Shown here piece after piece: positions 1 to 8,424 of a stretch of 20,265 bases of DNA. Where the stretch lies: assembly GCA_001579985.1 (NCBI GenBank), contig LRSR01008370.1:1-20265 (forward strand), written 5' to 3'. Position 1 is the stretch's first letter. The number at the start of each line of letters is the position of its first letter. The DNA comes from Hypsibius dujardini (lineage: Eukaryota; Tardigrada; Eutardigrada; Parachela; Hypsibiidae). Both the position numbers and the translations under genes were made by a program. The notes below the pieces were generated by a model, which was given only the letters and a program-made list of their open reading frames with translations, searched no databases and was not told the DNA's origin.

Positions 1-19
1 GCTCATTTTCCTCCTCCAG

Positions 20-92
20 CATGGTGCGATTTCTGGCGGCCGAATTTCCATCGCCAAAGGAATTCGTGCTGCCTGAACGGAAAGACGGATAA
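20..92 (+). CDS. Possible last exon of an upstream gene (partial)
   Basis: A good acceptor, a pyrimidine-rich run ending in CTCCTCCAG, stands at 4-19. One downstream frame reads 23 codons from an ATG at 21 (MVRFLAAEFPSPK...) to a TAA at 90-92. The other two frames also stay open for 18 to 24 codons, so the frame cannot be chosen without the upstream sequence. The segment is less AT-rich than what follows, which fits an exon end followed by a 3' UTR. An ATTAAA hexamer at 249-254 could be its poly(A) signal. I recognise no family. It could instead be non-coding. Confidence 0.25.
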
Positions 93-491
93 TTAATCAA
101 TCAACATGGCTTCAATTACAACTCCAAATTACCTTGTTTGACAGATCTGTGCATTTCAACGGATACAAAAAATACTATTTACAGTAAAATTCGTCGAGAG
201 AAGAAGACGAGCCGGCAAAATGAAAACAGATCGGGCAAAAAAACAAACATTAAAAGGAGGTTAGGATAATCCGGATGTGCGTTGTGTGCGGTGCGCACGT
301 TGTCAAAATTGTTTGAGCATGCGCACGGCGCAGTTGCACTGTGCATAATTCCACATACAAAATATTTTGAAAAGTTCTTCCAGTTCTCTTAGGACTCGTG
401 CACCGGTAGGATTTATCCAGGTTTTTGCAGACAGGGATTGTTTTGCAAAAAGGATTGTGTCATTAACGAGGGTGACAGTTGCTGACCAAAA
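93..491 (+). promoter_or_regulatory. Intergenic region and 5' leader of RABGGTB
   Basis: No ORF or recognised repeat lies in these 399 bases. The segment must hold the promoter and 5' untranslated leader of the gene whose start codon is at 492. I see no TATA box or initiator clear enough to name. The stretch 270-350 is locally GC- and CpG-rich (GTGCGCACG, GCGCACGGCGC) against an AT-rich background, which may mark the promoter. Confidence 0.35.
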
Positions 492-2200
492 ATGGTAAGT
501 TTTATTTATTTAATGCATTGTGTAAAGTAAAAAGAATGCCAAAAAAATATATTTTGCTTTGAGGCATCTCCCAATCGGGATGTCAAAATGCCGGACAACA
601 TTCTCCCGACTTTGATCGTCGAGAAGCACCGCGATTATTTGGAGCACTACGGAAAAACCATCGATACATACGTAAGTATCGGTTCTGGCAGTGCCAACTC
701 AAGGCTACTTGATTGATCGGTTGATTGGATTTGTGCGTAATTTCCGGATGTAATTGTTCGTTAGATTGATTGATTGATTTGATTGGTTCCGTCGTCCGAC
801 CGGTCGCTGGATTGACCCTCTCCTCCGCACTCTGGACTTACAACATTTTTTTGGCTGAATATTAATCCGTTTGGAGTTAATTTTTGGATCGCCTAATATC
901 CAAAAGATGTCAGGGAAGCAGGCCTTTTTACAGTAAAAATCGAGAAAAGACCACTTCCGGATTTGAGTTAGCGTTGGCGAGTAAACCTTTTTCTCTCTAA
1001 AATTGGCCTACTCTAATCCTGATGAGAGGAAAAAATGACTTCGTTCGGTCTTTAGAATATCTCCTTTTTGTGCCTCATTAATACTTTGAATGGAATAAAT
1101 AGTCAGTCAATCAATCAATCAATTGGTTGATGTCACTTAGTAAGTCAATCGATCAGCAATCAATCAATTATTGGAAAGCAGTACTGTTCGAATAACGTGT
1201 TTAAGTTTTATAAAACATTTAATAAATTTAATTCTACCGAAAATTTTTATTGAAATAAAATACTTATTTTATATTGGTCGCATTTTCAGCATTTAAATCA
1301 GCTTTTAAATAAAACATCGTAATATTTGAAGTAAATGAATGGTTTTAAATTTATATATTAATTCTCTTTTTGGGACTTCGAATAAAATACAAATTTGTAT
1401 TTTATTTATAATAAAATATCGCTCTTTCATTTACTAAAAATATCTTTTAAATACGTTTAAAAAGCATTATTATAATTATTATTATGATAAGCCTTCTTGA
1501 ATTAGCCAATCAATCAAACGAGAGCGTCATTGAAGAATATTTAATACCGTTATATATGTTTAGGAGTTCTCTATCGCGGAGTACCTCCGCGTCTCCGGCA
1601 TCTACTGGACCACCACCTGCCTGGATCTCCTTCACTCACTGGGACAGTCCACACGATTCACCCGAGACTCGGTAATAACGTACGTCAAAAGCTGCCAGAA
1701 GGCGTCCGGAGGGTTCGCGCCCCATCCCGACCATGACGACCAGATGACGCATACCCTCACCGCGTTGCAGGTCCTCGCGACCTATGACGCCCTCGACCAG
1801 ATCAACCGGGAAGCCGCGGTGCGACACATTGTAAGCCTGCAGCAGGCGGACGGAAGCTTTGTCGGGGACAAATGGCTGGAAGTGGATACCCGCTTCTCCA
1901 TGTGCGCACTAGCAGCGTTGGCTATTTTGGGGGCACTTGATCGATGTGACCGGGAGAAGGCGGTGGAGTTCTTACGGCGATGTCAAAACTTTGACGGCGG
2001 TTTTGGGACGTCGCCAGGTGCGGAATCGCACGCGGCCATGATCTACTGCAGCGTGGGGTCGTTGGCTATTTTGGAACGACTGGAGGTGGTGGACGCCGAT
2101 CGGTTGGGACTGTGGTTAGCCAAGAGGCAGCTTCCGAGTGGCGGTTTAAATGGTAAGTTAATCAGCTGTCTGTCTGCCTGTCGATCGGTCGGTCCGTTTC

Positions 2201-2231
<31 letters not shown>

Positions 2232-2686
2232 TTCCACCTTTTCCCATCTGTTTGACAAGTACCTCACGCCTTCTTCCATAACTTTCAGGTCGGCCGGAAA
2301 AGCTTCCCGATGTGTGTTACTCGTGGTGGGTGCTCGCCTCCCTCGCCATCCTCGGCCGGCTCGACTGGATCGACGCAACACAGCTACGCAACTTCATCCT
2401 CGCCAGTCAAGATACGGAATCCGGCGGGATCGCCGACCAGCCTGGAAACATGCCGGACCCCTTCCACACAGTGTTCGGCATTGCTGGGCTCTCCCTTCTC
2501 GCCAGCCACCATCCACCCCCACTCGACTCCTCCTCAACCTCTTCCCCCATCATTGTGCCGTTGAAAAAAGTGAACCCTGTGTTTTGTATGGCCCAGGAAA
2601 TTATCGATCGCCTCGGCATTTCCAATCAAATTCTCCCACCTGCGAGTCAACAAAAATCCGAGCAGTTTCCTGTTGACTCTTCCTGA
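492..2686 (+). CDS. RABGGTB: Rab geranylgeranyltransferase (GGTase II) beta subunit
   Basis: Coding exons are 492-494, 564-671, 1564-2152 and 2289-2686, joined at phases 0, 0 and 1 by GT-AG introns; the product is 365 residues. RABGGTB pairs with RABGGTA and, with Rab escort protein presenting the substrate, attaches geranylgeranyl groups to C-terminal cysteines of Rab GTPases in the cytosol. The prenyltransferase alpha/alpha-barrel repeats are plain ([37 protein letters not shown]). The zinc ligands are present: Asp241 and Cys243 in LPDVCYSWW and His293 in [15 protein letters not shown], matching the D, C and H of the human enzyme. Exon 1 codes only for the initiator Met, and the next exon continues in frame as [12 protein letters not shown], much like the human N terminus. 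Relative to human, as I remember it, a Pro/Ser-rich insert of about 17 residues precedes KKVNPVFCM. The C-terminal tail is also longer. The catalytic core looks intact. Confidence 0.93.
672..1563 (+). other. RABGGTB intron 2 (892 bp, AT-rich, no gene seen)
   Basis: The donor is CGTAAGT at 671-677 and the acceptor TAG at 1561-1563. ATTG-type short repeats occur near 760-790 and their complement (CAATCAATCAATCAAT) near 1105-1125, so the two could pair in the transcript. From about 1200 to 1480 the DNA is very AT-rich without ORF structure. I see no coding or RNA gene here. Confidence 0.7.
2164..2232 (+). repeat. CTGT microsatellite in RABGGTB intron 3
   Basis: Imperfect, then perfect (CTGT) repeats fill the first half of the 136-bp third intron, starting about 11 bases after the donor at 2153. 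The perfect run is about 2201-2230. The repeat is pyrimidine-rich on the sense strand. ORFs that read through it are artefacts. Confidence 0.9.
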
Positions 2687-2895
2687 TTTGTGTGTCACAC
2701 TATACTTTGCTGGACCACACTTTGTCAACGTGATAGCCTTTCGTTATTCCATTTTTGATGGATATGCGGGTCGATTTTTTCATGTTTGCCTTTATTTCCC
2801 TTTGAATTTGTTAGGCTGATTTTCGACTGCGTTTTTAGCTTGAAAGTTTCATTCTCCTCAGTTTTTCCTTGAACTGTTGGTCAGTCAGACTTAGA

Positions 2896-5800
2896 ATGAC
2901 GGAGGAGAAAGCGTTGTTACCGAATTTGACAATGCATTATCCGGGGCACACCCATCCGGCGGATAATTTTGGTCGACAACAAGTCATTCGCGTTGCCATT
3001 TCAGCGGTGAGTTCTTCCTGTCTAGCATTATTCCACGTGCCGGAAAGATGCCTCGCCAACGATAGGCCTTTTGCTACTACTGTCTTCGACAATGCTTTTG
3101 CGACAAACTTTACTACGCTCTCACGTCACGAGAGTATCATATTAGTACATGCATCAACAGATAGACAGAACAATCACAAATTGCAATTGCAAAAACTAGA
3201 CAAAGTCGATCAAAGTTTGGTTGTCTTTGTCTGAAAAGCAAAAAGTTTTTTTAGATTAGTTTCTTATTAGCTAGAACTTTAACGTGTAGTTTTAGTTTCA
3301 GTGGAAATTATTCAACTAATTTTGCCCGCGTAAAACTAGAGACCAAAACTTTAGCTAGTTATTTTAGAAACTAAACAAAAAAAAACTAGAAAATCAGTTA
3401 TGATAGTCAGAATTTAGTTATGGGTTAGTTTGATTGCGTCATCCATGCATCAGTCGTTGTGTCCCTGCTCCATTGTCGATGTGATGTGTGTCCTTGTGAC
3501 ATTCAGTTCCTGATCTGTCTATCCATCTGTTTCAGTTGATGGGGTTTTGTTTACATCTGAATTACACCGCCACGGAATGAGTTTTAATCTTCCTGCGAGG
3601 TCGGGCAACCTTCTCAGAATTTAGGGGTCTGAAATATTTATATAGATATGATGGAAATTCCATGAAGTTTTTTCTTCTGGTTTAATGGGTTTCTTTGGGC
3701 CCTAGCTGGTAGGGGTCTGAGAAGAGGAATTTCTTCTGGAAGACTCACTTTGCTATTCTTGTGCAATTGCGTGTTCTGTTATGCTTAATAGTCGTCCAGG
3801 CAGAAAAGCGAAATTGTGCTACTGCACGCTGATACAGATAAGATAACCTTTCACCCCAAACGTTTGCTGTAATCGAGAAAAGAGTGAACAACTAGGTTAG
3901 TGAAAACAGTGGCTAGAACGAACGCCGACATTTCTAGTGAAAACAACACTCAATATATCAAGTACCAAATCAGTCAATCAAGCGCTTTCCAACCACTGTC
4001 CGACAGAAGTTGGAAGGGATATACGATGGACAAATAGTCGTGGTGTGCAGTGATGTGATACACAGGGAACACATGGAATTTCTTTTGGGAATTTGTAGGC
4101 CGAACCGTATATCATCCTAAACCAGGAGACGCAGACGTGGGAGGGCGTTTTCGTGGATCTCCTGAACGCCGTGTGCTACTACGTGGACATGAAGTAAGCA
4201 GTTGTTGGGTCGCTGACGCAACGGAAGTGAAAATGTGAAAGCCGGAGAGACAACTCAGATTACCCGGAAAAGTGAATAATTGGAAAATCAGAGCATTGCG
4301 GAGAATCTTATAAAATAGAACAAGTATAAGACTTGCATGAGATCGAATTAAAGTAAAATCAAGCATTTGATAAAAATACTTTAAATTATATTTATTTAGA
4401 GTCACTTTCCAACTTTTTGATACAGTTTGCTTTCAAAAAAGCATAAAAGTGCAGAGCCTTTTCGATTGCCTCTTACTTACATACAGTATTCTTTAATATA
4501 TTAAAGCTACAGCTATTTTACCCCTCCCTTATAATATGTGGGACCCGGTTGCACCCCGGATATTTTATCCCTCTCTGGGGCCCCTGGATATTTTACCCCT
4601 TCCCTGCTGTCCGTCCGCAGTCGGTCGTCTTTTCGTCCGTCGTTCGTTGATCCGCTCTCCGTTCAGCCGTTGTCCGTTGCTCGACCATCTGTCCGGCAAC
4701 GGGCGGACGGTCAACGGACAGATAAAAGACAGACAGACGGACAACGGACAGATGGACGACGGATAGACTGACGGACGGACGGATGGACAACATGTGAAGG
4801 GTAAAAGAGCAGTGGCGCAATATGGGCCCCTGATGATGTATACAGGGAGGGGTAAAATAGTCAGGCTTCTATCAGGCCCTGAGAAAGGGTAAAATAGCCG
4901 GGGTGCTATGGGGCCCCTATCGATGTACTAGTACTTAGAGATAGGTAAAGAGCCGGGGCTTTATAAGATCCCAAAAGGGGGAAAAATAGCCACTCCGATA
5001 TATTAATGCTAAACTTACATGTATTCTCATAATTAATATCATATGTAATTGAGGCCCTTGTTGCATTTTTCCAATTCTCACAGATGCCAGTATTTCGCCC
5101 CGCCCAGTCGGATGCTGTCTAACGAGAGCCTGGACGGCGTTATGGGTGCCCTGACCAACGGGACCGCCGAGTTGGGCCTCTCACCGGTAGGAATCAGCTA
5201 CACCCGGATGAAGAGTTTTAACTTCATCGACTCTTTCTTCCGTCGTTCCTACATGATCATCGTGCATGGTGATCACCTGACCTCGGTGCCGGCGGAGCAG
5301 TTTATCGGTCAATCCCTGGGTGAGATGATCTCGGATCGCGTGTGGACCCTGCTGGGGGTGGTGCTGCTGCTGGTCTGTCTGATGGGCGTGGTCGTGGATT
5401 ACTTTCAGTCAGTGGACAATGGCCGGCCAAAAACGCTGCTCAGTCTGACGCATAAATGGACCTTCCAGATCTTCGGCATGGGTCTGGGCGTGGACGGTGT
5501 AGGTAAGAAAAGAAGAACGAGGACTGCTTTGACGTCTGAACTACGTTAAGATGACGGATGAAGCGGCGAATATCATGCTCGCTATTTTTTAATTAATAAG
5601 TAAGGTGTGAAAATATGTACATTGAAATACCTTATAAAATGCTTGAAAATTAAACTTGTTTGATTTTTATGCAACCTATAGAAAAAATATGTAATCTTGC
5701 TTGAGGAAAAATGTTATGACAAAATGAATGGCTTCAATCGGAGGAAAATTATGTGGACGTTTTGTCATTTCTTTCGTTTCCGCAGATGAATTTGAAAAGA

Positions 5801-6870
5801 AAGATGCCGGAAAGTGGCCAGTCGCTAAAACGATCCTTCTGACCACATTCGCTGTCTACACTGTAATCATTTTGGCCACCATTAACGCCCAACTCCCGGT
5901 CATCTTCACGTTCGACAAACCGAAAGAACTTCCGTTCACCGATATGCAGGGCTTGGTTGATTCAAATTTTACCGTCTACGGGACGCCCACGTCGATCGAC
6001 CTGTTTCGTGTGCGTGATCATTTTCATACCCAAAACCGAACAAGGACTGCTGAGTCTGTCTGTCTATCTGTCTGTCTGTCTGTCTTTCTGTCTGTCTGTC
6101 TTTCTGTCTGCTGTCTCTTTTTCTTTTCGCTGTCACGCTGTCTGCTTTTCTGCCTGTTTGTCTGTCTGTTTATTTAAATGCCTTCACTATGTATTATTTG
6201 CAGATCTCGAAAATGCCCGTGCATAACATTTTGGCAAACCGAATCAAGCCCCTGCCCACTTTGAAAAAAGGTCAGAATCGCTACCATCAGTACATCGAAC
6301 TGGCCAAAAATCCGAAGACTGCCCTTATTGTCAACCAAGAGACTCTCCTTGAAATTGCCTACCTCAGCTGCGACGTGTTTGTCGCTATGGACAACGTCGG
6401 GGTCATTCGAGTGGCCGGACTGCTCTTACCGAGGGAGTCTGCTTTACGCGAAATTTTCGATCGCGGGTACAGTAAAAATTGTCGAAAATGCCTTTTAAAT
6501 TGGAACACAGACTTTTTACATTGCGAGGTGACCATAAAGAATGCACTTTGAATTATGTAGATTCCTGCAAACGCAGCAGAACGGGGTTCTGCAAGCCGGC
6601 ATAGCGACTTACGAACACTTTATCCGCATCAGCACACGGGCTAAAACGATGTGCCCGCGAGGGAACAAGATCGGCAAATCCGTGCCACGACTTCACGCAC
6701 TACGGCTGGACGATTTAATATTCCTATTTTTCGTCCTTGGATTTAGCCTGGCGGTAGCAATACTGGCCTTGATATTGGAATACTCATTTTATATGGTCTC
6801 CAAAATAGAGTGGAGCTTGGTTTTTCGATGTTTACCGCGGATTTTCGAAAGACCGGAAGCAAAGCGGTGA
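2896..6870 (+). CDS. Ionotropic glutamate receptor / IR-type channel subunit without an amino-terminal domain
   Basis: Exons are 2896-3006, 4099-4193, 5084-5502, 5786-6009, 6204-6466 and 6561-6870; phases agree throughout (0,2,1,0,2) and the product is 473 residues. Order: S1 half of the ligand-binding domain (about 31-154, IRVAISA.EPYIIL then GVFVDLLNAVCYY), TM1 (about 155-176), pore loop (WTFQIFGMGLGVDG, about 194-207), TM3 (about 223-245), S2 (about 255-415) and TM4 (about 422-446). Arg110 in TRMKSFNF sits where iGluRs bind the ligand alpha-carboxyl. The acidic S2 residue that holds the ligand amino group is not evident. In TM3 the SYTANLAAFLT gating motif is reduced to VYTVIILATIN. The protein starts almost at the binding domain, as in protostome IRs, with no amino-terminal domain. 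No signal peptide follows the chosen ATG. An acceptor-like TTTTTTAG at 2831-2838 opens an in-frame hydrophobic stretch (ESFILLSFSLNCW), so an undetected 5' exon may supply the true start. The family call is firm; ligand and N terminus are not. Confidence 0.85.
3241..3430 (-). repeat. Tagttt-rich repeat, distant inverse relative of the 13.65-14.37 kb array
   Basis: The stretch is built of short TAGTTTTAGTTT, GAAACTAAAC and similar words. Its segment TAGTTTTAGTTTCAGTGGAA resembles the complement of the array unit near 13880-13895 (CTGGAAACAACTGAAACTAA). The relation is by eye only and the boundaries are approximate. Confidence 0.45.
3716..3984 (+). repeat. Dispersed repeat, copy 1 (SINE-like size)
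   Basis: This segment shares both its start (TCTGAGAAGAGGAATTT) and its end (CTAGAAC.AA.GCCGACA, then ACAAC and TCAATCAAG) with 17019-17260, in the same orientation and with a diverged middle. At 240-270 bp and with no ORF it could be a SINE or other short non-autonomous element. I see no clear A/B box promoter or poly(A) tail, so the class is unresolved. Confidence 0.6.
4505..4995. repeat. Large imperfect palindrome with repeated TATTTTACCC/GGGTAAAATA units
   Basis: The left arm carries GCTATTTTACCCCTCCC, GATATTTTATCCCTCTC and GGGGCCCCTGGATATTTTAC. The right arm carries the complement several times (GGAGGGGTAAAATAG, AAAGGGTAAAATAGCCGG, GGGGCCCCTATC). The centre is a GTCCGT-rich left half (about 4605-4690) facing an ACGGAC-rich right half (about 4695-4790). 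The roughly 490-bp element lies inside intron 2 (4194-5083) of the receptor gene, so its transcript could fold into a long imperfect hairpin. ORFs here are by-products. Confidence 0.7.
6052..6172 (+). repeat. CTGT microsatellite in IR gene intron 4
   Basis: CTGT repeats interrupted by CTAT and CTTT begin about 42 bases after the GTGCGT donor at 6010 and decay towards 6172. The acceptor is TTTGCAG at 6203. The array is pyrimidine-rich on the sense strand and extends spurious ORFs in two frames. Confidence 0.9.
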
Positions 6871-6985
6871 TGTCCTATTTACCATACCCAATAATACGAG
6901 AAGTACAGTATATGCGACTAAATAACCACACCTACGTTTGATGGTAACACAGGAAGTCTTTTGCTTTTCTCTTGTCTGCAACTGA

Positions 6986-6991
6986 ATTAAA
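6986..6991 (+). terminator. Candidate poly(A) signal of the IR gene
   Basis: ATTAAA lies about 115 bases after the stop codon at 6868-6870 and is the first good hexamer downstream. No transcript end is visible in the sequence itself. Confidence 0.4.
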
Positions 6992-7555
6992 TTGAATTGA
7001 ATATTTTCCCTAGATATTATACGCAAATAGGCAGTTTAAAAATGTTCTGAATTCTTACATGTATTCTAGTTTGATTACAGAAACAATTGGCAAGTCTAAT
7101 GCCTAGGGAACAATTAACTAATTTATCCAAACAATTTTCAAGAGAAATTTCTTCAAGAAAGTTTAATAGAACTCGTTAGTCACCCCCTTTCACCCCATTT
7201 CACTAATGTCACCCCTTTCCCACCCCTTTTCTTATTATTATATTAATTTATTGTTGATTTAATTAACAATGCCTTAGAAAATGCGATAAGTAGCGAAATA
7301 TAAAACGCAAATCGTCAAAATAGATTTTTTTCTCCATAGTATTTTACAAATTTAGTAGCATAAGTTTCTGTTTCAATTAAAATTGCGTCTTTCAGAGATA
7401 CAATAGTATTTTAGGAATCTCAGTTAAAGTTGATTGTAATGACATCCTAAATAAACTGAGACTTCCAGCTGAGATTTCTATGACTTGAGACGTTCATTTC
7501 ATATGAAATTAAACTAAAATGAGAACGCAAATATCATTAAGCTAGCTTGATTTGA
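6992..7555. other. Intergenic DNA, no gene seen
   Basis: AT-rich sequence with one C-rich pyrimidine tract at about 7181-7231 (repeated TCACCCC-type words). No ORF of merit on either strand. It separates the receptor gene from the fold-back repeat. Confidence 0.6.
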
Positions 7556-8045
7556 AATTGACACAACATTCGGCCTCTTTTCCCTTGTGGGGTGTGGGGG
7601 TCTGATTTCCAGGCACCCCGGAATTTCAAAACGTGTGCGACAAATAAGTGTTTCATCAATCTTGGACCGTTCTGAAATGTTTTGAACCTCGCATGTGTAC
7701 TCATCAATAGGAAGCTTATATTGGGCCTCAACTACAGTAAAAGTCCCGATATTTTGCGTACGTCACAGGCGCGTTTCTATTTCGTGCCTTGTCTCGGAAC
7801 AGTTTCGTTATGGCGCAAACGTGTTTAAACGCGCCTGTGACGTATGCAAAATATGAAGACTTTTACTGTAACCTCAAATTTCAACGAAAAGGTTATGTTT
7901 TTGAAAAAAAATTGAAGTTCTAGGGGGCCCACTGGAAATGAGACCCCCACAACCCAAAAAGTTTCGAATCAGGAATAAAAGGCCGAATTTTGAGTTCAAT
8001 CTTGAAAAAAAGACATTTTGCCCTCTGCTCATGCAGCCCCTGTTC
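7556..8045. repeat. Fold-back repeat family, copy A (carries a nested MITE)
   Basis: Words shared in the same order with 15068-15385 include TCTGATTTCCA / TCGGATTTCCA, ATTTCAAAACGT, TGGACCGTTCT, TCATCAATAGG..GCTTATATTGG, ATTTCAACGAAAAG and GGGGGCCCACTGGAAATGAG. The two ends of each copy are partly complementary, so the element is a long-arm palindrome. Here the right arm runs on to about 8045 and 7735-7868 is an insertion. The ORFs in it have no family resemblance and are read from repeat DNA. Confidence 0.7.
7735..7868. mobile_element. Palindromic Tc1/mariner-type MITE (134 bp)
   Basis: Arms of about 42 bp, CAGTAAAAGTC...GGCGCGTTT and its complement, match with about 4 mismatches. The element is flanked by TA at 7733-7734 and 7869-7870. 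The start CAGT and TA target are typical of Tc1/mariner-derived MITEs. There is no room for a transposase. It sits inside fold-back copy A, and copy B at the equivalent point lacks it. Confidence 0.8.
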
Positions 8046-8418
8046 CTACCGTCAGGGGTTCTGGTTCTGATCTGTAATAACCCTAAACGAGCCTCTGTTA
8101 TCAAGGGGTGTATAGGGGGGACTTTTGTGGTGGCCAATTTTAATATATACATGTACAGTCTGTATTGTGTAATGGCGTTTGTCTGTGTTATTAAACTTTT
8201 TTCCTCACTCAACATTACCTTCGGATTTGATTTGATTTATCCGCTACACACGAAATGCCAAACAAACTCGGCACGCTCTCTTGCCCATGTCACATCTTGC
8301 ATACATACTCTCGCATCATACAATGTATTTATGTATGTAAATAATCTTGCACGATAAATGTCAACTAAAATGCACAGAGGATTAGTATATATACTGCACA
8401 GATTATCAGGCAGCCGTC

Positions 8419-8424
8419 TTTATT
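8419..8424 (-). terminator. Poly(A) signal of the ZFAND gene overlapping its stop codon
   Basis: On the minus strand the gene ends CTTTAATAAAG. The stop TAA is 8425-8423 and AATAAA is 8424-8419. With normal cleavage 10-30 bases on, the 3' UTR would be only a few tens of bases. Confidence 0.65.

Larger units (their letters stand above)
3007..4098 (+). other. IR gene intron 1 (1092 bp), repeat-bearing
   Basis: The donor is GCG|GTGAGT at 3007 and the acceptor TTTGTAG at 4098. The intron holds two repeat segments listed separately (an actaaa/tagttt-rich stretch at 3241-3430 and a dispersed repeat at 3716-3984). The rest, including 3431-3715, shows no gene. Confidence 0.7.

Noticed and set aside
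4536-4820. ORFs of 75-77 codons on both strands
   Set aside because: They read the palindromic TATTTTACCC / GTCCGT element; mirrored ORFs on both strands are expected from a palindrome.
7938-8357. Plus-strand ORF of 139 codons beginning MRPPQPKKF
   Set aside because: Most of it reads the right arm of the fold-back repeat; its sequence recurs as non-coding DNA at 15.1 kb.
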